Below are positions 17,435-26,364 of a DNA stretch of 36,110 bases, piece by piece. The translations under genes were made by a program, and so were the position numbers. The notes under the pieces are model-generated. The model was not told where the DNA came from. It made no database searches and worked only from the letters and a program-made list of their open reading frames with translations. The DNA comes from Carboxylicivirga caseinilyticus. Lineage in GTDB: Bacteria; Bacteroidota; Bacteroidia; Bacteroidales; Marinilabiliaceae. Position 1 is the first letter of the stretch. Each line of letters opens with the position of its first letter. The DNA lies in contig JAFMVE010000054.1 of assembly GCA_025499705.1 (NCBI GenBank), positions 1 through 36,110 on the forward strand. Reading direction: 5' to 3'.

Positions 17435-18781
17435 TTATGCTTCCTGTTTTTTGGGTAAGCTAAAGAAAAATGTGGTACCTGCACCTTCTGTCGATTCAAA
17501 CCAGATTTTCCCTCCCAGAGATTCAATAAGGCTTTTACTAATAGACAAACCTAAACCTGCACCTCCTTTTAATTGATCCACCTTTACAAATCGCCTGAAG
17601 ATATGTTTTTTATTAACCTCCGGAATACCAATACCCGTATCCTTCACATAAAACAATAAAAAATCACCGGCATCATCGTAACCAACTTCTATTAACCCAT
17701 TAAAGGTAAATTTATAGGCATTGTTAATCAGGTTAATCAGAATCTGTTTAATACGTTTTCTATCACTTTTCAAAGCAAGTTCTGAACACGAAAATAAGTC
17801 CTCCACAAACCTTAACTCAACATTTTCACCATTCTTTTTCGATTTATATAAATTCTTAATCTCCTCAATTAAATCGCCCAGTTGAAAATAATCTGAATGA
17901 GTGGTTAACTGATGACTTTCAATGAGAGAAGCATCCAACAGATTATCAATCATTTCAAGTAAATATTGTCCATTCTGAAAAACAATTCTATAATACTTTC
18001 TTTTCTCTTGTTCTTCATCAACCATCTCATTCATCAGTAACTCTGAATAGCCAAGAATGGCATTTAATGGTGTTCGTACTTCGTGACTAATATTTGCCAA
18101 AAACATTGATTTTAAATGATCAGACTCTTCGGCCTTTTCTTTGGCTTCATTCAATTGTTCAATATTAATTTCCAATGATCGCTGCAAAGCTTTTAGGCTA
18201 TCAATAATCTGCTTTAAGCCCTTAACAACGAGAGCCAGAGGAATGGAAGCAACAGCTGACATTGGTAAAATATTAAAACTCAAAACAAACCAATGACTTG
18301 GCTCCATTAAACTAATCCTGTAATTGTCAAATAAATTATACCATAATCCTAATCCAATGAATAGAATAACCAAAAGATTGACAATTACACTTATAACAGC
18401 CCCTCGTAAGCCAAATAACAAGGCCGCTAAAATAGAATAACCAATTAAGTAGATAAATCCAGCTCCATCTGTTCCAAGAGAAATCAACAAAGAAACTCCA
18501 AGAAACAAGGCCATGTAAGTGACCACATAATACTTTATCTTTAACGGTACCTGATGGAAAATTATAACCAGCAGAATGGAACAATAAGCAATTGAAACCA
18601 CACCTGCAACCAAAAAATATTTAAACTGTATTGACCAAACAACCCCAAAACCATAAGCAATTCCACCAAAAATGAGAAATAAAAATAATACCCTAAGAAA
18701 TATGTATTCTTTCCAGTATTCTATTCCTTCGTTTAGATTGTAATTATTAGGAGTTAGTCTGTCAATAATCCATCTTTTCAT
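17435..18781 (-). CDS. Membrane sensor histidine kinase 3 (orphan)
   Basis: Predicted 448 residues. Helices between about 25 and 188 form a membrane input region; it has the same layout as kinases 1 and 2 (GTDGAG loop near 103-108, then LLFGLRGAV near 121-129) but is clearly more distant. A coiled coil (188-225) joins it to His233 in NISHEVRTPLNA, followed by the N box (NLINNAYKFT), G1 DTGIGI (381-386) and G2 GAGLGL (407-412). No receiver domain is present. It converges on kinase 2 with only 24 bases between the stop codons and no room for a separate terminator, so the two transcripts probably overlap at their ends. Confidence 0.88.
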   Translation of the reverse strand: MKRWIIDRLTPNNYNLNEGIEYWKEYIFLRVLFLFLIFGGIAYGFGVVWSIQFKYFLVAGVVSIAYCSILLVIIFHQVPLKIKYYVVTYMALFLGVSLLISLGTDGAGFIYLIGYSILAALLFGLRGAVISVIVNLLVILFIGLGLWYNLFDNYRISLMEPSHWFVLSFNILPMSAVASIPLALVVKGLKQIIDSLKALQRSLEINIEQLNEAKEKAEESDHLKSMFLANISHEVRTPLNAILGYSELLMNEMVDEEQEKRKYYRIVFQNGQYLLEMIDNLLDASLIESHQLTTHSDYFQLGDLIEEIKNLYKSKKNGENVELRFVEDLFSCSELALKSDRKRIKQILINLINNAYKFTFNGLIEVGYDDAGDFLLFYVKDTGIGIPEVNKKHIFRRFVKVDQLKGGAGLGLSISKSLIESLGGKIWFESTEGAGTTFFFSLPKKQEA

Positions 18782-19317
18782 AATTGGTGGCTTGGCTTGT
18801 TATAGTTAATTGCATTAATCACCTAACGTAACACCCTTTTTTGTATAAACTTTTCTTTGTATTGATAAACGCGAAAAATATTAAGATAAACACGTATGTT
18901 ATATAGATTAAAATCCTTGTTATTAATTTACTACTATTAACAAATAAAATCAACTAATAATTTGGCACCTAATTATTGATATTGAATAGAATCCATTTAT
19001 AATCAAATTTTTTAAATGCAATCAACAATTCAATTGATTTACTTTTTAACTATCGATCATTTGAAATGATTATTAACCTTAAATAGACAACTAGATTATT
19101 GAAAATTTAAATTAATTATGTTCGAAAAGTATATGCTGATCGATGTAATTACCACATCAAAAGCGAATGAAATCTGTATAATAATTACAACTTTGCGAAT
19201 ATCTGCTACCAGAAGAACATTGATAACTTTATTATTTAAAGTTACAATAAATGAAAAATTCACCTAATAATTAAAGAACCCTTCTTTGATAGACAGACCT
19301 TGATTTACATGTTAATG
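18782..19317. other. 536-bp AT-rich intergenic region
   Basis: This is the longest gap in the window. No coding frame, RNA gene or strong terminator was seen. It contains two small inverted repeats: ATCATTTGAAATGAT (19056-19070) and TAACTTT...AAAGTTA (19224-19244), plus a weak 6-bp hairpin at 19274-19288 that may end the PNGase transcript. The promoter of kinase 3 should lie at its left end, but no perfect -7 element is visible there. Confidence 0.55.
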
Positions 19318-21006
19318 TTACAATTCGGTTATCACACCCGATACACACCAATGACTGAAACTATTTCCTTCCTGATCACCCTGATCGATAATTACCTTCA
19401 CCTCGTGCCTTCCTTCACTAAGGTTTTCAAGTGGAATAAAATATGGTAATGTTACACTGCCCGGACACCAGTTTGATCGGCTCAAATCACTTGAAGACAT
19501 ACCATTGGAAAAATTTCCTGAAGCAGGATTGTATAATCGATAGGTAGCACAATCAGTACGCCAGGGAGTAACTGAATAAACAGGTTTGCCATCCAATATT
19601 ATCTGATTTAGTTTTGGATTAAACTCGTCACCTCCACCCCAGCCTCCATGGCCTGTAGCAGTATAAATCAACTGAGCCCTATCAAGGTTCTTATCAAGAT
19701 CAAAATAAACTGTTAATGTATCATTATTAAAAAATCGACCATAGTTCTGGCCCGACATCTCCATGATATTAACAGTATAAAATAAAGGCTTCAGAAATGG
19801 TTGTTTAGTATCCTGACGAGGTTCTTCCGGATAAAAATCAAGTTGCAGACTGACTTTGTGTCCACCTTTATCATAATTTCCAACAAATACACCAATAATT
19901 ATCTCCTCTTGCCCCGCTGGCATAACCTGAGTTACATCCTCTTTATATATTGCTTCATCAAACCATTGATAACTGTTTATTTCCCTTTTTTGATTAAAGT
20001 GACCGACTCCAAATGAGGTAGCAAAACGCATTAACTCGATAGGCACTTCATAAGTATTAGAACTTATCATTCCCTGATATGAACTGCCTCCTTTGTCTTT
20101 AAATGAAGGTACCGAATCCAAACCTTTAGTTAATGCATCTAACATCGATAATCCACCCTGATTTTCTTTAATGATAAAAACAGAGCCAACTCTGTCATAA
20201 GCATCACCATTGGATGCGCATGTTAATTGGGCAAAAACACTCGCTCCCTCCTTCCATATTTCTGGCATTGCCACACGTTTTACAATAACACTACCATTAG
20301 AAAAATGATACACACTGTCTTCAACTAATTCAGGATTTACAGAAGTTTTGGCTGTTGGATCAAAGTTGATGATCTCCTCCTCAAAAATTGGTAAAGTAAC
20401 ATATCTCGATCGAATCAAAAGCTCCTCCATTCTTGATTGCCTGACTTCTTCAGCTTCTGACTCCGGGTAATCAGGAATAGAGGCCAATTTTACCTTATCA
20501 ATAGCTTCGATTTGATACATGTAGCTATTATTTATCCTGACTCTTAAAACCAAAGCATTTTTTTCAGGAATAAAGGACTTGTATGGCGAGCCACTAGCTG
20601 GTGCATCTGTTGTATACCAAACCTCTATTGTATTTGAAAAAGAAGAAAAAGTAGCATACTTACATTTATAATCTAATATATAATCCTGAGATTCTTTAAA
20701 TACAGGTTTTGATAGTGAATCAAAAGGAGTTGTAACCTTAAAAAGGTTGTTGTTATATTTTAAAATTGAAACTACATTATCGTTCTTAAAATCAATAAAA
20801 TTCCGCACTTTATCAGAATCATTGGATAGATAAGCAATTTCATTTATATAGGTTACAGTTAAACCTCTCTCATCGATTTTCTTTTCATTAGCATAAAAAG
20901 AATATTTAAGCTTATAAGCTGTTTTATTACCCGATAAAGCATTAACAGATATAAGTCCAAAAAAACTATAAATAAGTATATTTCTTAGTGCATTCATTAC
21001 ACGCAT
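19318..21006 (-). CDS. Exported PNGase F-like peptide:N-glycosidase with GLPGLI-like N-terminal domain
   Basis: Predicted 562 residues (or 559 from the second ATG at 20997). Signal peptide about 1-25. Residues 240-395 and 400-560 correspond to the two jelly-roll domains of PNGase F, which removes N-linked glycans from glycoproteins by cutting the Asn-GlcNAc bond. Asp270 in AYDRVGSVF lines up with catalytic Asp60 of the Elizabethkingia enzyme, and Glu461 in GHGGWGGGDEF with Glu206; the SNWCPG motif (511-516) is also typical. Residues 30-170 form an extra domain with ILDYKCKYA and VWYTTDAPASGSPYKSF, resembling the GLPGLI family and placed like the bowl domain of PNGase F-II (my alignment by eye). 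No type IX sorting domain is present. It lies 47 bases downstream of the symporter gene without its own visible promoter, so may be co-transcribed. Confidence 0.82.
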   Translation of the reverse strand: MRVMNALRNILIYSFFGLISVNALSGNKTAYKLKYSFYANEKKIDERGLTVTYINEIAYLSNDSDKVRNFIDFKNDNVVSILKYNNNLFKVTTPFDSLSKPVFKESQDYILDYKCKYATFSSFSNTIEVWYTTDAPASGSPYKSFIPEKNALVLRVRINNSYMYQIEAIDKVKLASIPDYPESEAEEVRQSRMEELLIRSRYVTLPIFEEEIINFDPTAKTSVNPELVEDSVYHFSNGSVIVKRVAMPEIWKEGASVFAQLTCASNGDAYDRVGSVFIIKENQGGLSMLDALTKGLDSVPSFKDKGGSSYQGMISSNTYEVPIELMRFATSFGVGHFNQKREINSYQWFDEAIYKEDVTQVMPAGQEEIIIGVFVGNYDKGGHKVSLQLDFYPEEPRQDTKQPFLKPLFYTVNIMEMSGQNYGRFFNNDTLTVYFDLDKNLDRAQLIYTATGHGGWGGGDEFNPKLNQIILDGKPVYSVTPWRTDCATYRLYNPASGNFSNGMSSSDLSRSNWCPGSVTLPYFIPLENLSEGRHEVKVIIDQGDQEGNSFSHWCVSGVITEL

Positions 21007-21053
21007 AATACCTGTTTTAATTAGAATAAACTAAATATTGAGAAATTAAAAAA

Positions 21054-22472
21054 CTATTTAGAATCCTGTTCTATGTTATCTTCTCCAGAATAAAATTCTC
21101 CAATAACAGTTGAAACCGTTGCATCACCAGTTACATTAACAACAGTGCGAACCATATCGAGAATCCGATCAACTGGCAGGATAATACCAATCCAGGCTGG
21201 ATTCAAACCAACAGAACTCAAAACAATCATCAACATTACCAATCCTGCACTTGGTATGGCTGCAGAACCAATGCTGGCTAAGGTAGCAGTAAGTACAATT
21301 GTTAATTGCTGCCCCAAATCCAAATCAATCATATGCCATTGTGCCAGAAAAACAACTGCTATAGCCTGATACATGCTGGTCCCATCCATATTTACGGTAG
21401 CACCAATAGGCAATACAAAACTGGATACCTTGGGATCCACTTTTAAATTTTCTTCAACACACTCCAGCGTAACCGGTAGAGTTGCAGCACTTGAACTGGT
21501 TGAAAAGGCTAACATCTGAGCTGGACTAATTCCTTTTAAAAAACTCTTATATGATAACCTTTTAACGAAAAACTTCATGATAGATGGATAAATGACAAAC
21601 GCCATAAAAAGCAGACCAACTAATACAGTTAATGAATACCATGTTAAGCCCTTGAACATTTCAAACACTTTAACAGGATCATCTCCCGCCATCTCGGAGA
21701 CCAGGCCGGCCAACAGGGCAAAAACAAAAAATGGTGCTGCTTTCATGATAAGATCCACCATTTTCAGAAATACCTCTGTTAAACCATTTATCACATCAAT
21801 AACAGGTTTTGATTGTTTATTCGGAACAAAAAGCAATGCTATTCCAAAAAAGATAGCAAAAAAGATAATCTTCAACATATGGACATTATCACTCATTGCC
21901 CAAAACACATTTTCAGGAACCATATCTTCCAGAAACTGCAAAGGCCCACTCTCCTTTTGATCTTCTACCTGCTTAAGTCTTTTGGCAACAGCCTCATCCT
22001 GATCATATCCCCGACGTTTGGCAACCTCATCAATTAAGCTTTGGTTAGATTCATCACATAACAAACAAGTATTATCATGGGCAGGATGTCCCTCCTGTTG
22101 TGCCCATAATTCATAGGCAACTCTATTTTCGATACGAACTTCCTTATCCAGCCATACACCTGGCTTGGCAATATTAACTAGAACCAAACCGATTGATACC
22201 GCCAAAATAGTCGTAACCAGATAAAGCATTAAAGTACGAAGCCCTAGTTTACCCAAATGTTTAGGATCGCCTAACCCTACAATTCCCCCTATTATTGAAA
22301 ACAATACCAAGGGAATAGCTATTAACTTCAATAAATTGATAAAAATTCTACCCCACGGAGCAATCCAGTTAATTGTAAATTCACTCCATCCAAAAAAGCC
22401 TGATAAAACTGCCCAGACAATTCCTAACAATAACCCAATAATGATTTTCCAGTGCAATGCGAGGTTTTTCAT
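21054..22472 (-). CDS. Dicarboxylate/amino acid:cation symporter (DAACS family)
   Basis: Predicted 472 residues, an inner-membrane Na+ or H+ coupled importer of the glutamate/aspartate/C4-dicarboxylate family. Seen motifs are the re-entrant SSSAATLP (326-333), NMDGT (361-365) for cation binding, and DRILDMVRTVVNVTGDA (435-451), whose DMxRT arginine is the usual side-chain carboxylate ligand. The hydrophilic loop between helices 3 and 4 is enlarged (about 110-176) and includes a CLLC pair and a charged helix; most family members have a shorter loop. Substrate is best guessed as glutamate, aspartate or a C4-dicarboxylate. It lies upstream of the PNGase gene on the same strand. Confidence 0.92.
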   Translation of the reverse strand: MKNLALHWKIIIGLLLGIVWAVLSGFFGWSEFTINWIAPWGRIFINLLKLIAIPLVLFSIIGGIVGLGDPKHLGKLGLRTLMLYLVTTILAVSIGLVLVNIAKPGVWLDKEVRIENRVAYELWAQQEGHPAHDNTCLLCDESNQSLIDEVAKRRGYDQDEAVAKRLKQVEDQKESGPLQFLEDMVPENVFWAMSDNVHMLKIIFFAIFFGIALLFVPNKQSKPVIDVINGLTEVFLKMVDLIMKAAPFFVFALLAGLVSEMAGDDPVKVFEMFKGLTWYSLTVLVGLLFMAFVIYPSIMKFFVKRLSYKSFLKGISPAQMLAFSTSSSAATLPVTLECVEENLKVDPKVSSFVLPIGATVNMDGTSMYQAIAVVFLAQWHMIDLDLGQQLTIVLTATLASIGSAAIPSAGLVMLMIVLSSVGLNPAWIGIILPVDRILDMVRTVVNVTGDATVSTVIGEFYSGEDNIEQDSK

Positions 22473-22571
22473 TTTTCAAATTTTATTGAAGTAAGCCCTA
22501 AAAATACTAAATCAAATACAGAATATTCATGAATTATTGGAATTATCCCCTCATGAGAACCTAACAATCCA

Positions 22572-22603
22572 TAAAAAACAAAATCCTCCATAAGTGGAGG
22601 ATT
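22572..22603 (-). terminator. Intrinsic terminator of aroC
   Basis: A perfect 9-bp stem AATCCTCCA/TGGAGGATT (22582-22590 with 22595-22603) with a 4-nt loop is followed on the minus strand by TTGTTTTTTAT, 20 bases after the aroC stop. Confidence 0.9.
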
Positions 22604-22623
22604 CGTTGCAATATTATTTCTGA

Positions 22624-23700
22624 TTATTGATACATTTTATTCATTAAGATGGCATCGATCATAACCATGGCAGCCATTGCTTCTACAATTGGAACTGCAC
22701 GTGGTAAAACACATGGATCGTGTCGTCCTTTGGTTGTCGATTTAATTTCTTCTCCACTACGATTAACTGTGCTTTGCTCTTTCAGTACAGTAGCAATGGG
22801 CTTAAATGCAACATTAAAATAGACATCCTCGCCATTTGAAATTCCCCCTTGAATTCCTCCCGAACGATTGGTACGCGTACGCACTCTGTCTCCATCCATA
22901 TAAAACTCATCATTGTGTTGCGATCCCATTAAATGAGTAGCATCAAAGCCCAAACCATATTCAAATCCTTTCACAGCATTGATGCTTAACATGGCGCTTC
23001 CTAACATAGCATGAAGCTTACCAAAAACAGGCTCTCCTAGACCTACAGGAACTTTACCTATTACACAACTGATAACTCCTCCAACAGAATCTTTGTCACG
23101 ACGAACCTGATCAATATATTCAATCATTTTCGCAGCCATTTCCTGATCGGGGCAACGAACAATATTTTCTTCAGTTTGATTTAAGTCAAGTTCTTTATAT
23201 GACTTCTCCAGTTTCAAATCACCAACTTTTGAAGTATAGGCATTAATAGAAATACCCCATTGCTTCAACATCAATTTAGCGATGGCACCAGCCACAACAC
23301 GGGCAATTGTTTCACGGGCTGAAGAACGACCTCCTCCCCGATAATCGCGAATGCCATATTTACTCTGATAAGTATAATCGGCATGAGAAGGACGATAAAC
23401 GTCTTTAATATTGCCATAATCCTTCGAACGCTGATCCTTATTCCAGATTACAAAACCAATAGGTGTACCTGTAGCCTTACCTTCAAAGATACCTGAGAGA
23501 AATTCCACTTGATCTTTTTCATCACGCGGTGTTGTAATTGCTGACTGCCCTGGTCGACGACGGTCCAGTTCACTCTGCACAAAATCTTCATCAATAACCG
23601 TACCCGGTAATACTCCTTCAATTACACCTCCCACAGCTTTACCATGAGACTCACCAAAAGAGGTAAGTTTATATAAAGTTCCAAATGAATTTCCAGCCAT
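22624..23700 (-). CDS. aroC: Chorismate synthase
   Basis: Predicted 358 residues, the usual family length. It converts 5-enolpyruvylshikimate-3-phosphate to chorismate with reduced FMN, the last step of the shikimate pathway to aromatic amino acids. The family signatures are clear: GESHG (16-20), RRPGQS, the GGRSSARET arginine-rich segment around 122-130, and the C-terminal [18 protein letters not shown]. The ATG at 23700 gives the standard N-terminus. It is flanked by terminators on both sides, so it appears to be a single-gene unit, not part of an aro operon. Confidence 0.97.
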   Translation of the reverse strand: MAGNSFGTLYKLTSFGESHGKAVGGVIEGVLPGTVIDEDFVQSELDRRRPGQSAITTPRDEKDQVEFLSGIFEGKATGTPIGFVIWNKDQRSKDYGNIKDVYRPSHADYTYQSKYGIRDYRGGGRSSARETIARVVAGAIAKLMLKQWGISINAYTSKVGDLKLEKSYKELDLNQTEENIVRCPDQEMAAKMIEYIDQVRRDKDSVGGVISCVIGKVPVGLGEPVFGKLHAMLGSAMLSINAVKGFEYGLGFDATHLMGSQHNDEFYMDGDRVRTRTNRSGGIQGGISNGEDVYFNVAFKPIATVLKEQSTVNRSGEEIKSTTKGRHDPCVLPRAVPIVEAMAAMVMIDAILMNKMYQ

Positions 23701-23787
23701 AAGTTTGAATTTGTAACAATTTGAAGTTATTCAGCTTGTAAAAATAATACTTTAGAAGCTGTTGCCCAACCATCACTAAAATTAATA

Positions 23788-23816
23788 TATAAAAAAAGGG
23801 AGGTTAAACCTCCCTT
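23788..23816 (-). terminator. Intrinsic terminator of the FKBP gene
   Basis: A 10-bp perfect inverted repeat AAGGGAGGTT/AACCTCCCTT (23796-23805 with 23807-23816) is followed on the minus strand by TTTTTTTATA, 20 bases after the FKBP stop. Confidence 0.9.
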
Positions 23817-23835
23817 AATAATATCTTTGGTTTGA

Positions 23836-24375
23836 TTATCCGCAAGAACAACCGCTACCGCAGCCACCTGAACCACAACTATCACCGCAGCCTGAACCAC
23901 ATGAAACAGCTAATTCATCCTCTGTTGCTTCACGAACTTCTATTACTTCTCCTTTAAAGAAAAGATCATCACCTGCTAACGGATGATTAAAGTCCATCTT
24001 AACTTTTTCATCGTTTACTTCCACTACGATACCATTTAAACGGTTACCGTGTGCATCCTGCATAGGCACTTGATTACCAATAGAAAGAAGATCTTCATCA
24101 ATCTTGCCTTCTACTTCAAATATATTTTTTGGAATTTCAACAATTGCATTTGGATTTACTTCGCCATAAGCTTCTGCTGCTTTAAGCTCGAAATCAAAAT
24201 TAGCACCTTTACCAAGACCTTCTAATTTGTTTTCGAACATCTCCAACATTTTGCCGGCACCAAATACAAACTCCAATGGGGCATGTGCCTCAGTTTTCTC
24301 AACCACTTCACCATCAGTGCCATTCAGGCGTAATTCGTAGGAAAGGGTCACAAATTTATTTCTTCCTATTTCCAT
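23836..24375 (-). CDS. SlyD-like FKBP peptidyl-prolyl isomerase with Cys-rich tail
   Basis: Predicted 179 residues. The FKBP fold is split by an insert-in-flap chaperone domain (about 70-125, containing AEAYGEVNPNAI and MDFNHPLAGDDLFF after it), which is the SlyD arrangement; it should assist proline-limited protein folding in the cytosol. The last 22 residues hold six Cys among Gly and Ser, a likely metal-binding tail like the His/Cys-rich tail of SlyD that delivers nickel. Here there are Cys but no His in the tail. The ATG at 24375 is chosen because it gives the normal SlyD N-terminus; an in-frame ATG at 24435 would add 20 hydrophobic and basic residues with no equivalent in the family. Confidence 0.9.
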   Translation of the reverse strand: MEIGRNKFVTLSYELRLNGTDGEVVEKTEAHAPLEFVFGAGKMLEMFENKLEGLGKGANFDFELKAAEAYGEVNPNAIVEIPKNIFEVEGKIDEDLLSIGNQVPMQDAHGNRLNGIVVEVNDEKVKMDFNHPLAGDDLFFKGEVIEVREATEDELAVSCGSGCGDSCGSGGCGSGCSCG

Positions 24376-24522
24376 TTTCAAGATATTTTTGCGTATAAAA
24401 TTGGTTACAAAGAAAATCAGATTTTTCGGAACCATCGAATGATTCTCCTAAAAAAGACATTTATTTGAAGAAAAAGTTCATTAAATACTTAAAAAATAAG
24501 TGAAAGATTGTAAACAGCCCCT

Positions 24523-25287
24523 TTATCTTTCCAGCCAGTCTTTGAATATCTTTACTTTATCGCGACTTACAATGATTTCTTCATTTGATTCCATGCCAAT
24601 CATTTTTAGCTTTAACCGGCTTGAACCATAACCCAACATATCAGAAATGGAATTAATATTTACTAAAAATTTACGACTGATTCGAAAAAACTGCTCCGGA
24701 TTAAGTTGTAATTCCATTTGCTCAAGGCTTTGGTCAATACTATATGTTCTTCCTTCGACAGTTCTAATATAATTGGCCTTATCCATGCTATATGCAAACG
24801 ATATATTCGCAGTCTCTACCATTTTAAGGTGCTCTCCTACTTTAATCAGATATCTTGACTTATAATTATTCTTTTTTATTTGTCTCGCGGCATTTAATAA
24901 AGCCAACCTGACTGTTTCGTCCAACTGATTCTGCCCATTTCTATATTTTTCCATAGCTCTCATTAAATGGCTTTCTTCTATGGGTTTTAGCAGATAATCC
25001 AAACCGTTTACCTCAAAAGCTTTAACAGCATAATGATCGTAAGCCGTGGTAAAAACAACAGGAAAAGAAACTTCAATTTGATTAAAAATCTCAAAACTAA
25101 TTCCATCAGCCAATTGAATATCGAAAAACGCTAAATCAGGCTTATTGGCTGATGCTAAATATTTAACTACCTGCTTGACAGAATCACACATTGCCACAAT
25201 CTCACAATCCGGCTGCAGTTTAATGAGCATTGATTCCAATCGTTTTGCAGCCAAATGCTCATCTTCAACCAACAGTATCTTCATCAT
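24523..25287 (-). CDS. LytTR-family response regulator
   Basis: Predicted 254 residues (253 if the second of two tandem ATGs is used). Residues 1-120 are a receiver domain with acidic pair Glu8-Asp9, phosphoacceptor Asp56 (FFDIQLADG), Thr80 and Lys101. Residues 145-252 are a LytTR DNA-binding domain (FFRISRKFLVNINSI, IIVSRDK). It should be phosphorylated by the kinase encoded just upstream, with which it overlaps by about 20 bases, and then bind direct-repeat sites at target promoters. The TonB receptor and the helical-repeat gene upstream are the obvious candidate targets or signal suppliers (inference from order). Confidence 0.93.
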   Translation of the reverse strand: MMKILLVEDEHLAAKRLESMLIKLQPDCEIVAMCDSVKQVVKYLASANKPDLAFFDIQLADGISFEIFNQIEVSFPVVFTTAYDHYAVKAFEVNGLDYLLKPIEESHLMRAMEKYRNGQNQLDETVRLALLNAARQIKKNNYKSRYLIKVGEHLKMVETANISFAYSMDKANYIRTVEGRTYSIDQSLEQMELQLNPEQFFRISRKFLVNINSISDMLGYGSSRLKLKMIGMESNEEIIVSRDKVKIFKDWLER

Positions 25288-26335
25288 TCAAATAAATTAA
25301 TGGTAGTTTTACTATGTACTTATCGTTATCAACACCAAAAAACAGTTTCTTACCTGTTAAATACAAAATTCGTTCGTACAAATTACTCAATCCTAAACCA
25401 GTTGAATGTTCTTTACTTAATTTTGGCAAATAAGTATTACTAATAACAAGGTCATGATGATTCATTTCTATTTTTATATCAAGGCGTTGATCTCCTGAAA
25501 TAATATTGTGCTTAAACACATTCTCCACCAACATCTGAACAGAAAGAGGAATCACCATTGCCTTTGAACCGGCATCAGCTTCTATTATAAAACTAAACTT
25601 CTCTCCAAAACGAATATTTTGCAAATACAGGTATCTTTTTAAAATTTCCAACTCTTCATCAAGTGTTATCAATTCCTTATCCTTCAATTGTAGTATATCG
25701 CGATAGAATGCGGATAATTCAACAGTAAACTTCTTAGCTGACGATGTATCAATATCAATAAGACTTGTTAGTGCATTTAAACTATTAAAAAGAAAGTGTG
25801 GATTTACCTGAGTCTTTAACGATTCGTATTGTAATTGTAAAGCTTCTCGTTTTAGTATCTCTTTATTTTGAACCTCAGTTCTCCACTCAAAAAAGAAAGA
25901 TCGGGCATAAAACCAGAGTGCGATAAAGTAAAAAATGATAAACTCAATCCACATTACATATCCATACTGATCAATAAAATGAGCAAAACTCATTTTGCCG
26001 ATAAGGGTGTGCCAGATGTAATTAACTCCCATAATGACAACACTGCTATACAATGCTGAAAAAAGAAGAACTATTAATAGGCTTTTAACTGGTTTGGTAA
26101 TCCATGACACATAACGGTTTTCGATCCAGGCGAAAACAAAACCAAAACTAAACAGGCCATAGCCCAAAAACAGACTGTATCCTCCATTATAAAGTATATT
26201 ACTAAGTTTTATTGAGCACGATGGACATGCCAGATACATAAAAATAAAACCTATTGAGAATGAGATAATACCTGCACTAACAAGACGGACAACTATTCTT
26301 TTCCGATTTATATTATTTGTTCTTTTATTTGACAT
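25265..26335 (-). CDS. LytS-type sensor histidine kinase
   Basis: Predicted 356 residues. Four membrane helices (about 15-36, 50-72, 83-107, 126-145) precede a coiled linker and the LytS/YehU-type kinase domain: His180 in VNPHFLFNSLN, ENVFKHN (271-277, N box) and STGLGLSNLYERI (311-323, G box). A CPSC pair sits just after helix 1 (38-41), on the outer face by a simple inside-positive reading. This family pairs with LytTR regulators, and the regulator gene overlaps its 3' end. 29 bases separate it from the upstream helical-repeat gene, consistent with one operon. The signal is unknown. Confidence 0.93.
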   Translation of the reverse strand: MSNKRTNNINRKRIVVRLVSAGIISFSIGFIFMYLACPSCSIKLSNILYNGGYSLFLGYGLFSFGFVFAWIENRYVSWITKPVKSLLIVLLFSALYSSVVIMGVNYIWHTLIGKMSFAHFIDQYGYVMWIEFIIFYFIALWFYARSFFFEWRTEVQNKEILKREALQLQYESLKTQVNPHFLFNSLNALTSLIDIDTSSAKKFTVELSAFYRDILQLKDKELITLDEELEILKRYLYLQNIRFGEKFSFIIEADAGSKAMVIPLSVQMLVENVFKHNIISGDQRLDIKIEMNHHDLVISNTYLPKLSKEHSTGLGLSNLYERILYLTGKKLFFGVDNDKYIVKLPLIYLNDEDTVG

Positions 26336-26364
26336 TAGGTTTGTATTTGCGTTGAAGGTATAAA

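Noticed and set aside
19224-19244. TAACTTT...AAAGTTA hairpin as terminator of the PNGase gene
   Set aside because: All but two of the seven pairs are A-T and no T-run follows on either strand; it is expected by chance in such AT-rich DNA.
22040-22075. CLLC in the symporter loop as a c-type haem site
   Set aside because: A haem c site needs CxxCH; the residue after the second Cys is Asp.
24376-24435. Longer FKBP protein with a possible signal sequence
   Set aside because: The extra 20 residues are not a clean signal peptide and SlyD proteins are cytosolic, beginning where the internal ATG lies.
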